Shown here: one piece after another, positions 35,864-45,483 of the stretch
Position numbering within the stretch: the first letter of the stretch is position 1
Layout of the letters: every line of letters starts with the position of its first letter
Origin: Cupriavidus oxalaticus
GTDB taxonomy: Bacteria; Pseudomonadota; Gammaproteobacteria; Burkholderiales; Burkholderiaceae
Assembly (NCBI RefSeq): GCF_004768545.1
Contig: NZ_CP038635.1
Location: 2,790,001-2,854,000, forward strand
Length of the DNA: 64,000 bases
Direction of reading: 5' to 3'
Made by a program: the position numbers and the translations under genes
Notes under the pieces: model-generated
Databases searched by the model: none
What the model was told of the DNA's origin: nothing
Seen by the model: the letters and a program-made list of their open reading frames with translations, nothing else

Positions 35864-37056
35864 CATGCCCGGCGCATGGCTGAGCGCTGCGCCGTCTTCA
35901 CGACATGGCGGCGGTGCCCGCGCCGCCGCTTCCACCAGATCAGCACGCCGGTCAGGGCAAAGGCCAGTGGCGCCAGCCCGAACAGCGTGATGAAGATCCG
36001 CCCCGGCAGGCCGAACGCCTCGCCGGTATGCAGCGGGAACAGCCAGTTCAGCAGCGTGTCGCCGGCGGGCGCGTCGTGCGGGTCCTTCGCGCCCAGCCGC
36101 GTCCCGGTCCAGGCGTCGAGCCAGAGCCGGGTCGCGCCGCTGTCCTTGCGCACCTCGTCCGGCTGGCGCAGCCGCACTTCGAAGGCGTCGCCCGGCTTGC
36201 GCGGGAAGCTGATGCGGGTGATGCGCGCGTCGGGATACTGGGACTGCGCCGCCGCCATGATCTGGCCTGCGTCGAGCGGGCGGGCATCGGGCGCATGCGG
36301 GGCCGAGACATGCTTGGCCGGCGGTGTCACCGTCATCACCCCCGCCACGATCGGCGTCACCCATTTCGGCAGGTTCAGGTACCAGCCCGAAAAGGCAAGG
36401 ATGGCCAGCACCGGCGCCGCCAGGATGCCGCCGGCCCGGTGCAGCGAATAGTTGAAGCGCGGCCACGAGCCGCCATGGCTGATCCGGAACGCCTGCGCCC
36501 ATGCGCGCAGTTTCGTCTTGGGCCACCACACCGCCACGCCCACCAGCGTGGTCAGCAGCAACATCATGCCCGCCACGCCGGTGATGGTCTTGCCGGTCTC
36601 GCCGCTGAGCAGGTAACGGTGCAGGTGGAACAGCGTGGGCAGCAGTAGCCGGCGCGAGACGCCGGGCTCGCCCCACACGCGCTCGCCCTTCACCGCCAGC
36701 GTCACCGGATCGACCATCACCTGCCGCGAGCGGCCCGGTACCACGCCCTCCGGCCCCTTGACCGGATACCAGGCGATGAAGACGCCTTCGTCGTGGGTCG
36801 GCAGCATCAGCAGGTTGGGCCGGCCATACGGCGGCGCGGCCAGGCGCTCGGTCACGGCCTGGACGGTAGCCGGCGTAACGATTCCACTGGCGGGCGCCGA
36901 CGCAACCAGCAGGTCCGGGTTGAGCCAGGCATCGAGCTCATCGCGCCACGCGATGGCCATGCCGGTCAGGCCCAACAGGACAAAAAGCAGGCCGAGGCTC
37001 AGCCCGATATAGAGATGCAGCTTGACGAGGACGACGCGCAGGCGGCCGGTGACCAT
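35863..37056 (-). CDS. PepSY-associated transmembrane protein (COG3182/PiuB-like)
   Basis: A 397-residue inner-membrane protein with four hydrophobic segments: LYIGLSLGLLFVLLGLTGMA near residue 22, TGVAGMMLLLTTLVGVAVWW near 150, PVLAILAFSGWYLNLP near 200, and IFITLFGLAPLAFALTGVLI near 355. Two PepSY-type periplasmic regions lie between them. This family is often found with siderophore receptor genes and may reduce or process iron complexes. A sequence resembling a Fur box lies 70 bases upstream. The start ATG 37056 (MVTGRLRVVLVKLH) was chosen because the family begins there; the long upstream frame is non-coding. Confidence 0.9.
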   Translation of the reverse strand: MVTGRLRVVLVKLHLYIGLSLGLLFVLLGLTGMAIAWRDELDAWLNPDLLVASAPASGIVTPATVQAVTERLAAPPYGRPNLLMLPTHDEGVFIAWYPVKGPEGVVPGRSRQVMVDPVTLAVKGERVWGEPGVSRRLLLPTLFHLHRYLLSGETGKTITGVAGMMLLLTTLVGVAVWWPKTKLRAWAQAFRISHGGSWPRFNYSLHRAGGILAAPVLAILAFSGWYLNLPKWVTPIVAGVMTVTPPAKHVSAPHAPDARPLDAGQIMAAAQSQYPDARITRISFPRKPGDAFEVRLRQPDEVRKDSGATRLWLDAWTGTRLGAKDPHDAPAGDTLLNWLFPLHTGEAFGLPGRIFITLFGLAPLAFALTGVLIWWKRRRGHRRHVVKTAQRSAMRRA

Positions 37057-37125
37057 GGCTTGTGTTGTGTATTTGAGACGCTGCAGCGTGCTCGATATGA
37101 CCCGAAAGCCATATCGCGACGGAAT

Positions 37126-37144
37126 GCAAATGCGAAAGATTCGC
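37126..37144 (-). promoter_or_regulatory. Possible Fur box upstream of the PepSY gene
   Basis: The 19 bases GCAAATGCGAAAGATTCGC match the Fur consensus GATAATGATAATCATTATC at 12 of 19 positions by my count and contain the short inverted repeat GCGAA-AGA-TTCGC. Location and gene family fit iron control. Confidence 0.4.
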
Positions 37145-37211
37145 GATTCTAACAGGGAGAAGTTGCGCGGAGACGGCACGATCCGCGCAATGGCGGATCC
37201 GCAACGACTGC

Positions 37212-38720
37212 TCAGCGTTGCAGCGGCGCGAACATTGCCCCCAGGTCGAGGTGCGCCGCCAGGGTGTCGGCAAACCGCTCGATCGACGCTTCGCGCAGCG
37301 CATCGAGGTCCACTGCCTGCGCGCCATCCAGTCCTGCCCAGCGCAGCAGCGCCTGGCAGCCGGCCGGATCGTCGAACAGGCCGTGGACATAAGTCGCCAT
37401 GACCTGGCCATCGGCCGAGCAGGCGCCGTCGGGGCGCATGGTGCCGTCGCCGCGGTCGAGCCACAGCGCGGGCCGCTCCAGCCCGGCGCCGGTGGTAACG
37501 CCCAGATGGATCTCGTAGCCCCGCACTGGCGCGTCCGCATCCGCCAACCGGCCGCTGACCTGGCGCAGCTGCTTCTCGGCGGCGAGCGTGGTCTCGTAGT
37601 CGAGCCAGCCCAGGCCCGCACTGCTGCCGGCCGGGCCTTCGCGGCCGTCGGGGTCATTCACTTGCCGGCCCAGCATCTGCATGCCGCCGCAGATGCCGAC
37701 CAGCTTGCCGCCGTAGCGCAGGTGCCGCTGCAGCGCCGCCTCCCAGCCGTTGGCGCGCAGGAACGCCAGGTCGGCACGCACGCTCTTGCTGCCGGGCAGC
37801 ACCACCAGGTCGGCAGGCGGGACCGGCATGCCGGGCCCGATGAACTGCAGGTCTACCTGCGGATGCGCGCGCAGCGCGTCGAAGTCGGTATGGTTGGCGA
37901 TGCGCGGCAGCACCGGCACGATCACGCGCAGCCGCTGCGCCCCGGACCTGGTGGCCTGGGTGCCGACGATGGCGTCCTCCGCATCCAGGTGCAGGCCGTG
38001 CAGGTACGGCAGCACGCCGAACACTGGCTTGCCGGTGCGTGCGGTGAGCCAGTCGAGACCCGGCTCGAGCAGGCTGATATCGCCGCGGAAGCGGTTGATG
38101 ATGAAGCCGGTCACGCGCGCGCGTTCGCTGTCAGACAGGCAATCGAGCGTGCCGACCAGGTGCGCGAACACGCCGCCGCGATCGATATCGGCGACCAGCA
38201 CCACCGGGCAATCGACCCGCTCGGCGAAGCCCATGTTGGCGATATCGCGCTCGCGCAGGTTGATCTCGGCGGGGCTGCCGGCGCCTTCCACCAGCACCAC
38301 GTCATAGGCCTGTTCCAGCCGCGCGTGCGAGGCGAGCACCGCCTTCATCGCCTCGGGCTTGTAGGCGTGGTAGGCGCGGGCATCGAGGTCGAGCCGCGCG
38401 CGGCCATGGATGATCACCTGCGCGCCGGTGTCGCTGCTGGGCTTGAGCAGCACCGGGTTCATGTCGGTATGGGGCGCCAGCCGCGCGGCCTGCGCCTGCA
38501 GCGCCTGCGCGCGGCCGATTTCGCCGCCGTCCGCGGTCACCGCGCTGTTCAGCGCCATGTTCTGCGGCTTGAACGGCGCCACGCGCGTGCCGGCGCGCGC
38601 CAGCACGCGGCACAGCCCCGCGACCACGGTGCTCTTGCCGGCATCGGAGGTGGTGCCCTGGACCATCAGCGTGCCGCGCAGGGCACCCGGCGGCAAGGAA
38701 AGCGGGGAATCGGTATACAT
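37212..38720 (-). CDS. cobQ: Cobyric acid synthase
   Basis: A 502-residue amidotransferase that converts adenosylcobyrinic acid diamide to cobyric acid by four amidations. The N-terminal dethiobiotin-synthetase-like ATPase domain has [20 protein letters not shown] near residue 20, and [27 protein letters not shown] and [14 protein letters not shown] follow. The C-terminal glutaminase domain has its nucleophile in [14 protein letters not shown] (about residue 340) and its His in [11 protein letters not shown] (about 445). It is divergent from cobU across 72 bases. A GATAAT hexamer ends six bases before the ATG, which hints at a leaderless transcript. Confidence 0.96.
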   Translation of the reverse strand: MYTDSPLSLPPGALRGTLMVQGTTSDAGKSTVVAGLCRVLARAGTRVAPFKPQNMALNSAVTADGGEIGRAQALQAQAARLAPHTDMNPVLLKPSSDTGAQVIIHGRARLDLDARAYHAYKPEAMKAVLASHARLEQAYDVVLVEGAGSPAEINLRERDIANMGFAERVDCPVVLVADIDRGGVFAHLVGTLDCLSDSERARVTGFIINRFRGDISLLEPGLDWLTARTGKPVFGVLPYLHGLHLDAEDAIVGTQATRSGAQRLRVIVPVLPRIANHTDFDALRAHPQVDLQFIGPGMPVPPADLVVLPGSKSVRADLAFLRANGWEAALQRHLRYGGKLVGICGGMQMLGRQVNDPDGREGPAGSSAGLGWLDYETTLAAEKQLRQVSGRLADADAPVRGYEIHLGVTTGAGLERPALWLDRGDGTMRPDGACSADGQVMATYVHGLFDDPAGCQALLRWAGLDGAQAVDLDALREASIERFADTLAAHLDLGAMFAPLQR

Positions 38721-38792
38721 CGGCGAATTATCGCATCGGCCTTCATGCGATGGCGGGATGCGAGGGTCGGATGCGGCGGCTACAATACGCGG
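38721..38792. promoter_or_regulatory. Divergent cobQ/cobU promoter region with -10 hexamers next to both start codons
   Basis: On the minus strand GATAAT (38732-38727) is followed by six bases and the cobQ ATG. On the plus strand TACAAT (38781-38786) is followed by six bases and the cobU ATG at 38793. Neither start has a convincing Shine-Dalgarno sequence. The -35 regions are weak. Confidence 0.5.
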
Positions 38793-39458
38793 ATGGAAAC
38801 CCCGGCCATCGCCCCTGAACCCGCTACCGCCAGTGCGGAGAAGCCGCTTGCGGCCGGCGCATCCGGCGCGCGGCAGCTGACGCTGGTGCTGGGCGGCGCG
38901 CGCTCCGGCAAGAGCCACTACGCCGAACAGCTGGCGAGCGACCACGCCGGCATCACCGGCGGGCCGGTCACGTATATCGCCACCGCGCGCCAGGATCCCG
39001 CACGGGCCGACCAGGAACTCGAAGTCCGCATCGCGCTGCACCGCGCCCGCCGTCCCGTCGACTGGCGCCTGGTGGAAGAGCCGGTGCGGCTGGCCGATGC
39101 GCTCTATGCCAATGCGCGCCACGACGGCTGCATCCTGGTGGACTGCATGACGCTGTGGATGAACAACCTGCTCTTCCCCGACGGCCGCAGCTATCCCGAT
39201 CATGGCGTGATCACGCCGCCCGATGCCTTCACCGAAGAGATCGAGTCGCTGCTGACCGCGCTGCCCACGCTGCCCGGCCACGTGATACTGGTCTCCAACG
39301 AGATCGGCTTCGGCGTGGTGCCGATGGGCGCGATCACCCGCTTCTACGTCGATGAACTGGGACGCCTGAACCAGAAGCTGGCCGCCGCCGCGGACCGCGT
39401 GCGGCTGCTGGTTGCGGGCATCCCGGTCCCGGTCAAGGGCGCCGATCCCGCATGCTGA
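38793..39458 (+). CDS. cobU: Adenosylcobinamide kinase / guanylyltransferase
   Basis: A 221-residue bifunctional enzyme that phosphorylates adenosylcobinamide and adds GMP to give adenosylcobinamide-GDP. The P-loop is [17 protein letters not shown] near residue 33. The family stretches [39 protein letters not shown] and [14 protein letters not shown] (as [11 protein letters not shown]) follow in order. An N-terminal extension of about 25 Ala/Pro-rich residues precedes the domain. Its stop overlaps the cobD start by seven bases, so translation is coupled. Confidence 0.96.
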   Translation: METPAIAPEPATASAEKPLAAGASGARQLTLVLGGARSGKSHYAEQLASDHAGITGGPVTYIATARQDPARADQELEVRIALHRARRPVDWRLVEEPVRLADALYANARHDGCILVDCMTLWMNNLLFPDGRSYPDHGVITPPDAFTEEIESLLTALPTLPGHVILVSNEIGFGVVPMGAITRFYVDELGRLNQKLAAAADRVRLLVAGIPVPVKGADPAC

Positions 39459-40426
39459 TGCAGGCCTGGCCGGCTTGCGTGGCCGCGGCGCTGGCCGGCG
39501 TTCTGCTTGACCGGTGGCTGGGCGAGCCGCGCCGCTTCCATCCGCTGGTCGGCTTTGGCCGCCTCGCTTCAGCCCTCGAACGACGCTGCAACGATCCCCA
39601 ACGCCGCGGCGCGCCATGGCGGCAGCGCCTGGCGGGCCTTGCCGGCTGGTGCGTGCTGGTGCTGGCGCCGGCTGCGCTCGCATGGTGGCTGGTCGATGCG
39701 GCGGCACGCTGGCATTCGCTCGCGGCACTGGTGCTGCATGCCATCGCGCTGTACGCCGCGCTCGGCGCGCGCAGCCTGCACCAGCATATCGCCCCGATTG
39801 CCGGCGCCCTCGCTGCGTCCGACCTGCCAGCCGCACGGACGCTCACCGCACGCATCGTCTCGCGCGATACCGCCGATGCCGATGCCGAAGCGCTGGCGCG
39901 CGCCGCCTGCGAATCGGCGCTGGAGAACGGCAACGACGCGGTCTTCGGCGCGCTGTTCTGGTTCCTGCTTGGCGGCGCGCCCGCGGTGATCGTGTTCCGG
40001 CTGGCCAATACCCTCGATGCGATGTGGGGCTACCGCACGCCGCGGCTGCAATATTTCGGCTGGGCGGCGGCGCGTCTCGACGATGCGCTCAACCTGGTTC
40101 CCGCGCGGCTGACCGCGCTGTCGTACGCGCTGCTGGGCGCCACCACACAGGCGCTGCGCTGCTGGCGCACGCAGGCGCCGGCATGGTCCAGCCCCAATGC
40201 CGGACCGGTGATGGCGGCAGGCGCTGGCGCGGTCGGCGTGCAGCTTGGCGGTCCGGCGCGCTATCACGGCGAGCTGGAACAACGTCCGCCGCTGGGTGCA
40301 GGCAGCGCACCGCAGGCCGAGCACGTGATGGCGTGCCTGCGGCTGGTGCAACGTACCTTGTGGCTGTGGCTGGCGCTTGCGGGCGCCAGCGCGCTGGCCG
40401 TTCTTGCCGTGTCCGCACCGACGTGA
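39452..40426 (+). CDS. cobD: Adenosylcobinamide-phosphate synthase (CbiB/CobD)
   Basis: A 324-residue inner-membrane protein that attaches the aminopropanol phosphate arm to cobyric acid. Family features are [20 protein letters not shown] near residue 15, [22 protein letters not shown] near 130, [20 protein letters not shown] near 155 and [24 protein letters not shown] near 190. Several hydrophobic segments are present. The symbol follows the Pseudomonas denitrificans scheme. It overlaps cobU upstream and cobC downstream (GTGA). Confidence 0.95.
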   Translation: MLMQAWPACVAAALAGVLLDRWLGEPRRFHPLVGFGRLASALERRCNDPQRRGAPWRQRLAGLAGWCVLVLAPAALAWWLVDAAARWHSLAALVLHAIALYAALGARSLHQHIAPIAGALAASDLPAARTLTARIVSRDTADADAEALARAACESALENGNDAVFGALFWFLLGGAPAVIVFRLANTLDAMWGYRTPRLQYFGWAAARLDDALNLVPARLTALSYALLGATTQALRCWRTQAPAWSSPNAGPVMAAGAGAVGVQLGGPARYHGELEQRPPLGAGSAPQAEHVMACLRLVQRTLWLWLALAGASALAVLAVSAPT

Positions 40427-41442
40427 GCCCTGCCCTTCCCCCGATCCGCCATGGCGGCAACCTGCTGGCCGCGGTACGCCGCTACGGCCGTGCCGAAGCC
40501 GACTGGCTCGACTTGTCCACCGGCATCCATCCCGACGGCTACCCCGTGCCGGCGCTGCCCGCTTCCGCGTGGCAGCGGCTGCCGCAGGACGGGGATGGGC
40601 TTGCCGAGCTGGCGGCACACGCCTTCGGCGCGCCGCAGGCGTTGCCGGTGGCCGGCTCGCAGGCCGCGATCCGCACGCTGCCAGGCCTGCTGCGGCCGGG
40701 GCGCGTCGGCATTGCCGCGCTCGGCTACAGCGAGTACGCGCCCGCGTTCGCCGCAGCCGGACATACAGTGGTGCTGCTGGACGAAGCGGACTTCACTCGC
40801 GCGGACCTTGCCGATACGCTCGACCATCTGGTCGTCGTCAATCCCAACAACCCCACCGCCCGGCTGCTGCCGGCGGCAATGCTGCTCCATTGGCATGCCG
40901 CGCTGGCACGTCGCGGCGGCACGCTGCTGGTCGATGAAGCCTTCATCGATTGCCTGCCCGCGGCATCGGTCGCCGCCCACAGCGGCACTGAAGGATTGGT
41001 AGTGCTGCGCTCGGTCGGCAAGTTCTACGGTCTCGCCGGTATCCGCTGCGGCTTCGTGCTGGCGCACCGGCCGTTGCTCGATGCGCTTCATGAGCGGCTG
41101 GGCCACTGGACCGTCTCGGGGCCGGCGCGCGCCGTCGCCCGGCATGCGCTGGCGGACCGCCAGTGGCAGGAAACCAACCGTGCGCAACTGGGCCTGTCCG
41201 GCGCGCGGCTCGGCACGCTGCTGGCGCGCCACGGGCTGACCGCTGTCGTGCACCCGTTGTTTTGCTGGGTACCGCATGCCGAGGCGCTGGCGCTGCACGA
41301 AGCGCTGGCGCGCCATGGCGTCTGGACCCGATATTTCGACGCCGCAGGCGGCTGCCTGCCGAGCCTGCGCCTGGGCCTGCCGCCCGACCGGCCGGCCTGC
41401 TGGCAGCGGCTCGATGCCGCGCTGGCCGCGGTGACCGCCTGA
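40423..41442 (+). CDS. cobC: Threonine-phosphate decarboxylase-type aminotransferase (CobC)
   Basis: A 339-residue PLP-dependent fold-type I protein that makes aminopropanol phosphate for the lower-loop linker. The segments [27 protein letters not shown] (usually DLSxxxNP), [25 protein letters not shown] and the cofactor lysine in [16 protein letters not shown] (about residue 200) are clear. The start is GTG 40423, overlapping the cobD stop by four bases; the longer open frame upstream is in the wrong frame of cobD. It lies nine bases before btuF. Confidence 0.93.
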   Translation: MSPALPPIRHGGNLLAAVRRYGRAEADWLDLSTGIHPDGYPVPALPASAWQRLPQDGDGLAELAAHAFGAPQALPVAGSQAAIRTLPGLLRPGRVGIAALGYSEYAPAFAAAGHTVVLLDEADFTRADLADTLDHLVVVNPNNPTARLLPAAMLLHWHAALARRGGTLLVDEAFIDCLPAASVAAHSGTEGLVVLRSVGKFYGLAGIRCGFVLAHRPLLDALHERLGHWTVSGPARAVARHALADRQWQETNRAQLGLSGARLGTLLARHGLTAVVHPLFCWVPHAEALALHEALARHGVWTRYFDAAGGCLPSLRLGLPPDRPACWQRLDAALAAVTA

Positions 41443-41451
41443 AACCTCGCC

Positions 41452-42366
41452 ATGTACGCATTGAAATTCGCCATTGCCCCGATGCTGGCCGCCACCGCCC
41501 TGCTTGCCGCACCCGCGGCGCAGGCCGCCGTATCGGTGGTCGACGATGCCGGCCAGACCATCACGCTGGCGCAGCCGGCACGCCGCGTGATCTCGCTGGC
41601 GCCGCACGTGACCGAGATGATCTTTGCCGCCGGCGGCGGCGACCGCATCGTCGGCACGGTCCACTACAGCGACTACCCGCCACAAGCGCGCGACATCCCG
41701 CGCGTGGGCGACAACAAGGCGCTGGACCTGGAGCGCATCGCCGCGCTCAAGCCGGACCTGATCGTGGTCTGGCGCCATGGCAATGCTCAGAAGCAGACCG
41801 ACCGCCTGCGCGCCCTGGGCCTGCCGCTGTTCTACAGCGAGCCGCGCAAGCTGGCATCGATCCCGGAAAACGTGGAGAAGCTGGGCACCCTGCTGGGCAC
41901 GGAAGCCACCGCGCGGCGCGCCGCCGACAGCTTCCGCCAGCAGGTGGAGACGCTGCGCAAGACCTACGCGGCACGGCCGCCGGTGACCGTGTTCTACCAG
42001 GTCTGGCAGCAGCCGCTGATGACGCTCAACGGCCAGCACCTGGTCAGCGACATGCTGGCGCTGTGCGGCGGGCGCAACCTGTTCGGGGCCGAGACGCCAC
42101 TGGTGCCGACGGTATCGGTCGAGGCGGTGGTGGCGGGCAATCCGGAAGCAATGCTGACCGCGGGCATGGGCGCCACGCGCTCGGACCAGCCGCTGCCCGA
42201 CTACGCGATGTGGCAGCGCTGGAAGCAAATCACCGCGGTGGCGCGCAACAACCTGTTCGTGATCGACGGCGACCTGGTCAACCGCGCCGGTCCGCGCGTG
42301 GTGCAAGGCATCGAGCAGATCTGCAAGGACCTCGACGTGGCGCGCAGCCGGCGCCCGGCGCGCTGA
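41452..42366 (+). CDS. btuF: Periplasmic cobalamin-binding protein of an ABC importer (BtuF-like)
   Basis: A 304-residue class III binding protein. The signal peptide (MYALKFAIAPMLAATALL, then AAPAAQAA) is followed by the BtuF/FecB pattern ARRVISLAPHVTEMIFAAG, GDRIVGTVHYSDYPPQARDIPRVG, LERIAALKPDLIVVW and EAVVAGNPEAMLTAG. It delivers cobalamin or cobinamide to BtuCD. The permease and ATPase genes are in the opposite operon (46328 and 47332), so the transporter is split between two operons. It is convergent with the phosphatase gene, 15 bases away, with no terminator visible. Confidence 0.92.
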   Translation: MYALKFAIAPMLAATALLAAPAAQAAVSVVDDAGQTITLAQPARRVISLAPHVTEMIFAAGGGDRIVGTVHYSDYPPQARDIPRVGDNKALDLERIAALKPDLIVVWRHGNAQKQTDRLRALGLPLFYSEPRKLASIPENVEKLGTLLGTEATARRAADSFRQQVETLRKTYAARPPVTVFYQVWQQPLMTLNGQHLVSDMLALCGGRNLFGAETPLVPTVSVEAVVAGNPEAMLTAGMGATRSDQPLPDYAMWQRWKQITAVARNNLFVIDGDLVNRAGPRVVQGIEQICKDLDVARSRRPAR

Positions 42367-42381
42367 TCAGCCACCGCGGTT

Positions 42382-42969
42382 TTAAGTCCGGTTCCACCAT
42401 TCGAGCCGCGCCCCATCCGCACCCAGCCGGAAGCGGCAGCTCGCGCCGAAGCCCAGCGCCCAGTTGACCGTCACCGCCAGCGGCACGCCGAGCCAGTGCG
42501 CGGCCAGCATGCGCATCGGCCCGGCATGGCCGACCACCCATACGCAGCAATCGTCCCGCACATCGAGCGCGTCGGCCCAGCCGGCCACGCGCGCCATCGC
42601 CTGCGCCGGCGACTCGCCGCCATGCGGGCGCGCATGCAGCAGGTCCGCGGCCCACTGGTCGAGCGCGGCGCGGTCGATCTCGTCCCACGGTACGCCTTCC
42701 CAGCTGCCGAAGTCCAGCTCGCGCAACAGCGGTTCGGTGGCAATAGCCGGAATAGCCGGCACGCCGGCCGGCAAGGTCTGCACCAGCGCCTGCGCGGTCC
42801 CGAGCGCACGCGCCAGCGGGCTGCTGACGATGCGCGCGGGCGCCGGCAGGCCCGCCACGATCTGCGCGGCAACCGGCATCAGTGGCGACACCAGCGGCAG
42901 GTCGAGGCAGCCGTAGCAGGTGCCCGCAGCCACCTCGGGCTGCGCATGGCGGATCAGGACCAGGTCCAT
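42382..42969 (-). CDS. Alpha-ribazole-5'-phosphate phosphatase-type histidine phosphatase
   Basis: A 195-residue histidine phosphatase. The catalytic motif is LVLIRHAQPEVAAGTCYG near residue 7 (usually LxRHG). SPLARALGTAQAL supplies the second Arg, ELDFGSWEGVPWDEI the acid, and CVWVVGHAGPMRML the second His. E. coli CobC removes the phosphate from alpha-ribazole phosphate in the last stage of cobalamin synthesis. The family is shared with phosphoglycerate mutases, but the operon position supports this role. The start at 42969 overlaps cobS by 16 bases. Confidence 0.9.
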   Translation of the reverse strand: MDLVLIRHAQPEVAAGTCYGCLDLPLVSPLMPVAAQIVAGLPAPARIVSSPLARALGTAQALVQTLPAGVPAIPAIATEPLLRELDFGSWEGVPWDEIDRAALDQWAADLLHARPHGGESPAQAMARVAGWADALDVRDDCCVWVVGHAGPMRMLAAHWLGVPLAVTVNWALGFGASCRFRLGADGARLEWWNRT

Positions 42970-43769
42970 GCCGATGCCACCAGGTAGATCAGGGTCTCCG
43001 CGCACTGCTGGGCCATGCCGAGGCAATCGCCGGTATAGCCGCCGATGCGGCGCACGAAGTAGCGGCCGAGCAGCACGCGCAACACTAGCAGCGCAGCCAC
43101 GGCGCCCGCAAAGAACGATGGCGATACCAGCCACAGCGGTACCACCCCGCACAACAGCGCGAACCCCAGCCCCGCGCCGGCGAGCCGCTGCGCCACAGGC
43201 TTGGCCTTGCCTTCCGGGCGCACGTACTGCAGCGTGGCGAGATAGCTGACCGCCATCGCGCGGCTGGCGGCGTGCGCTGCCACCAGCACCGCCAGCAATA
43301 CCGCCGCACCGTGCTGCGTGCCGATCGCCACCAGCAGTTGCCACTTGAGCAGCAGCGCCACCACCAGCGCGATGGCGCCGAACGCGCCGATGCGCGAGTC
43401 ATGCATGATGCGCAGTACGTCTTCGCGCTGCCATGCGCCGCCGAAGGCATCGACGCAGTCCGCCAGGCCGTCCTCATGGAAGGCGCCGGTCAGCAGCAGC
43501 GTGGCCGCCATTCCCAGCAGCACCGCCACGCCGACCGGCCACCACTGCAGCGCGCCCCATGTAACCAGCGCACCGGCGCCGCCGACCAGCAGGCCCACCA
43601 GCGGGAAATAACGCGCCGCGGCATGCAGGTAATGCGGCTCGAATCCGACCCATCGCGCCAGCCGGCCAGGCAGCGGCACACGCGTGAAATAGCCCAGCGC
43701 GGTAAAGAAATAGCGCAGCTCGCCGCCGAAGCCGGCCGGCGCGGGCGCGGGGTCGGACGGCACACTCAT
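42954..43769 (-). CDS. cobS: Adenosylcobinamide-GDP ribazoletransferase (cobalamin synthase)
   Basis: A 271-residue inner-membrane enzyme that joins adenosylcobinamide-GDP and alpha-ribazole to make adenosylcobalamin (phosphate). The acidic motif GAFHEDGLADCVDAFGG near residue 95 is the family hallmark, with RIMHDSRIGAFGAIAL just after it. About seven hydrophobic segments are visible, and IGGYTGDCLGMAQQCAETLIYL near 245 is the conserved C-terminal region. The start ATG 43769 overlaps the cobT stop by four bases (ATGA). Confidence 0.95.
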   Translation of the reverse strand: MSVPSDPAPAPAGFGGELRYFFTALGYFTRVPLPGRLARWVGFEPHYLHAAARYFPLVGLLVGGAGALVTWGALQWWPVGVAVLLGMAATLLLTGAFHEDGLADCVDAFGGAWQREDVLRIMHDSRIGAFGAIALVVALLLKWQLLVAIGTQHGAAVLLAVLVAAHAASRAMAVSYLATLQYVRPEGKAKPVAQRLAGAGLGFALLCGVVPLWLVSPSFFAGAVAALLVLRVLLGRYFVRRIGGYTGDCLGMAQQCAETLIYLVASAWTWS

Positions 43770-44806
43770 GCCGAGGCCGTGCTGACGCCGGCGCCGCTGA
43801 AGGTCGCCATCTCGTTGAGGAACGCGACCGCGGACGCGAGCAGCGGCCACGCCAGCGCCGCGCCGGTGCCCTCGCCCAGGCGCAGGTCCAGCGCCAGCAG
43901 CGGTTCGGCGCCAAAGTGGTCCAGCAGCGCGCGGTGGCCGCGCTCGTGCGAGCAATGCGTGAACACGCAGTACTGCAGCACGTTGGGGTCGATGCGCTGC
44001 GCCACCAGCAGCGCGGCCGTGGCGATAAAGCCATCGACCAGGATCACCATGCGGCTGGCCGCGGCGGCGAGAAAGGCGCCAGCCATCATCGCGATCTCGA
44101 AGCCGCCGAACGTCGCCAGCACATCGAGCGGCGCCTGCGCATCAGGGTGCAGCGCGAGGGCGCCTTCCAGCACCTCGCGCTTGCGCGCCAGCCCGGCATC
44201 GTCCAGCCCGGTGCCGCGGCCGATGCAGTCCGCCAGCGGCAGCCCGGTCAGCCGCTGCATCAGGCACGCGGCGGCCGAGGTATTGGCAATGCCCATCTCG
44301 CCGAAGCCGATCACATTGCAGCCCTGCTGGGCATGTCGCAGCACGCGCGCCATGCCGGCGGTCATCGCCGCCGCGGCCTGTTCCGGCGTCATCGCCGGTT
44401 CCTGCGCGAAGTTGCGGGTGCCGTCGGCGATGCGGCAGTTGACCAGCCCGGGTGCCGCCGGCAGCGGCACGCGCACGCCGGCGTCGACGATTTCCAGCGC
44501 AATACCGTGCTGGCGCGAGAACACATTGATCGCCGCGCCGCCGGCCAGGAAATTCCTGACCATCTGCGCGGTGACCTCGGCCGGATAGGCGCTGACGCCC
44601 GCGTCGGCCACGCCGTGATCCGCGGCAAAGACGATCACCGTCGGCCGCTGCAGCACGGGGCGCTGCGTGCCGAGGATCAGCCCCAGCTGCAGCGCCAGCG
44701 ACTCGAGCCGGCCGAGCGCGCCGAGCGGCTTGGTCTTGTCGTCGATGGCGGCCTGCAGCACGGGACGCAGTGTGTTGTCGAGGGGAGCGATTTCGGGAAA
44801 CTGCAT
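43766..44806 (-). CDS. cobT: Nicotinate-nucleotide-dimethylbenzimidazole phosphoribosyltransferase
   Basis: A 346-residue cytoplasmic enzyme that makes alpha-ribazole phosphate from dimethylbenzimidazole. Recognisable regions are LDNTLRPVLQAAIDDKTKPLGALGRLE at the N-terminus, VIVFAADHGVADAGVSAYPAEV near 70, GFGEMGIANTSAAA near 175, VLATFGGFEIAMMAGAFLAA near 225 and LRLGEGTGAALA near 315 with the catalytic Glu. It follows cobA after 44 bases and overlaps cobS. Confidence 0.97.
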   Translation of the reverse strand: MQFPEIAPLDNTLRPVLQAAIDDKTKPLGALGRLESLALQLGLILGTQRPVLQRPTVIVFAADHGVADAGVSAYPAEVTAQMVRNFLAGGAAINVFSRQHGIALEIVDAGVRVPLPAAPGLVNCRIADGTRNFAQEPAMTPEQAAAAMTAGMARVLRHAQQGCNVIGFGEMGIANTSAAACLMQRLTGLPLADCIGRGTGLDDAGLARKREVLEGALALHPDAQAPLDVLATFGGFEIAMMAGAFLAAAASRMVILVDGFIATAALLVAQRIDPNVLQYCVFTHCSHERGHRALLDHFGAEPLLALDLRLGEGTGAALAWPLLASAVAFLNEMATFSGAGVSTASA

Positions 44807-44850
44807 GATGCTGTGGTTCTTGAGGTCTGGATCGTGGGAAACACTCGGGG

Positions 44851-45483
44851 CTACATTTCCACGCCGCGCTGCGCCTTGATGCCCTGCTGGAAGGCGTGCT
44901 TGACCGGCGTCATGTCGGTGACGGTATCGGCCGCCTCCACCAGCGCCGGCGGCGCGCCGCGGCCGGTGATGACCACGTGCTGCATCGGCGGGCGTGCGCG
45001 CAGGTCGGCAATGACCCGATCCACATCAAGATAGTGCAGCTTGAGCGCGATGTTGAGTTCATCGAGCAGCACCAGCCCGACGGCCGGGTCGCGCAGCATG
45101 CCGCGGGCCACTTCCCACGCGGCTTCGGCCTTGGCCACGTCGCGCGCGCGGTCCTGGGTGTCCCAGGTATAGCCCTCGCCCATCACGTGAAAAGCACATT
45201 CCTCGGGGAAGCGGCGCAGGAACATCTCTTCGCCGGTCGGCTGCGCGCCCTTGATGAACTGGACCACGCCGGTGCGCATGCCGTGTCCGAGCGCGCGCAC
45301 CACCATGCCGAAGCCGGAGCTGGATTTGCCCTTGCCGTTGCCGGTCGTGATCACGATCACGCCGCGCTCGTCCTGCGCGGCGGCGATCTTGGCGTCGATC
45401 ACTTCTTTCTTGCGCACCATGCGCGCCTTGTGGCGTGCGTCGCGCTCCGGGTCGTCGGTGGCGGGATTGTGAGAATCGGTCAT
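44851..45483 (-). CDS. cobA: Cob(I)yrinic acid a,c-diamide adenosyltransferase
   Basis: A 210-residue ATP:corrinoid adenosyltransferase (CobA/CobO/BtuR type) that adds the adenosyl ligand to cobalt. The P-loop ITTGNGKGKSSSGFGMVVRA lies near residue 45. LVLLDELNIALKLHYLD near 135 and HVVITGRGAPPALVEAADTV near 168 follow. The family name is certain, and the symbol cobO is used in the aerobic-pathway scheme. Its start overlaps the stop of the ATPase gene by four bases. Confidence 0.96.
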   Translation of the reverse strand: MTDSHNPATDDPERDARHKARMVRKKEVIDAKIAAAQDERGVIVITTGNGKGKSSSGFGMVVRALGHGMRTGVVQFIKGAQPTGEEMFLRRFPEECAFHVMGEGYTWDTQDRARDVAKAEAAWEVARGMLRDPAVGLVLLDELNIALKLHYLDVDRVIADLRARPPMQHVVITGRGAPPALVEAADTVTDMTPVKHAFQQGIKAQRGVEM

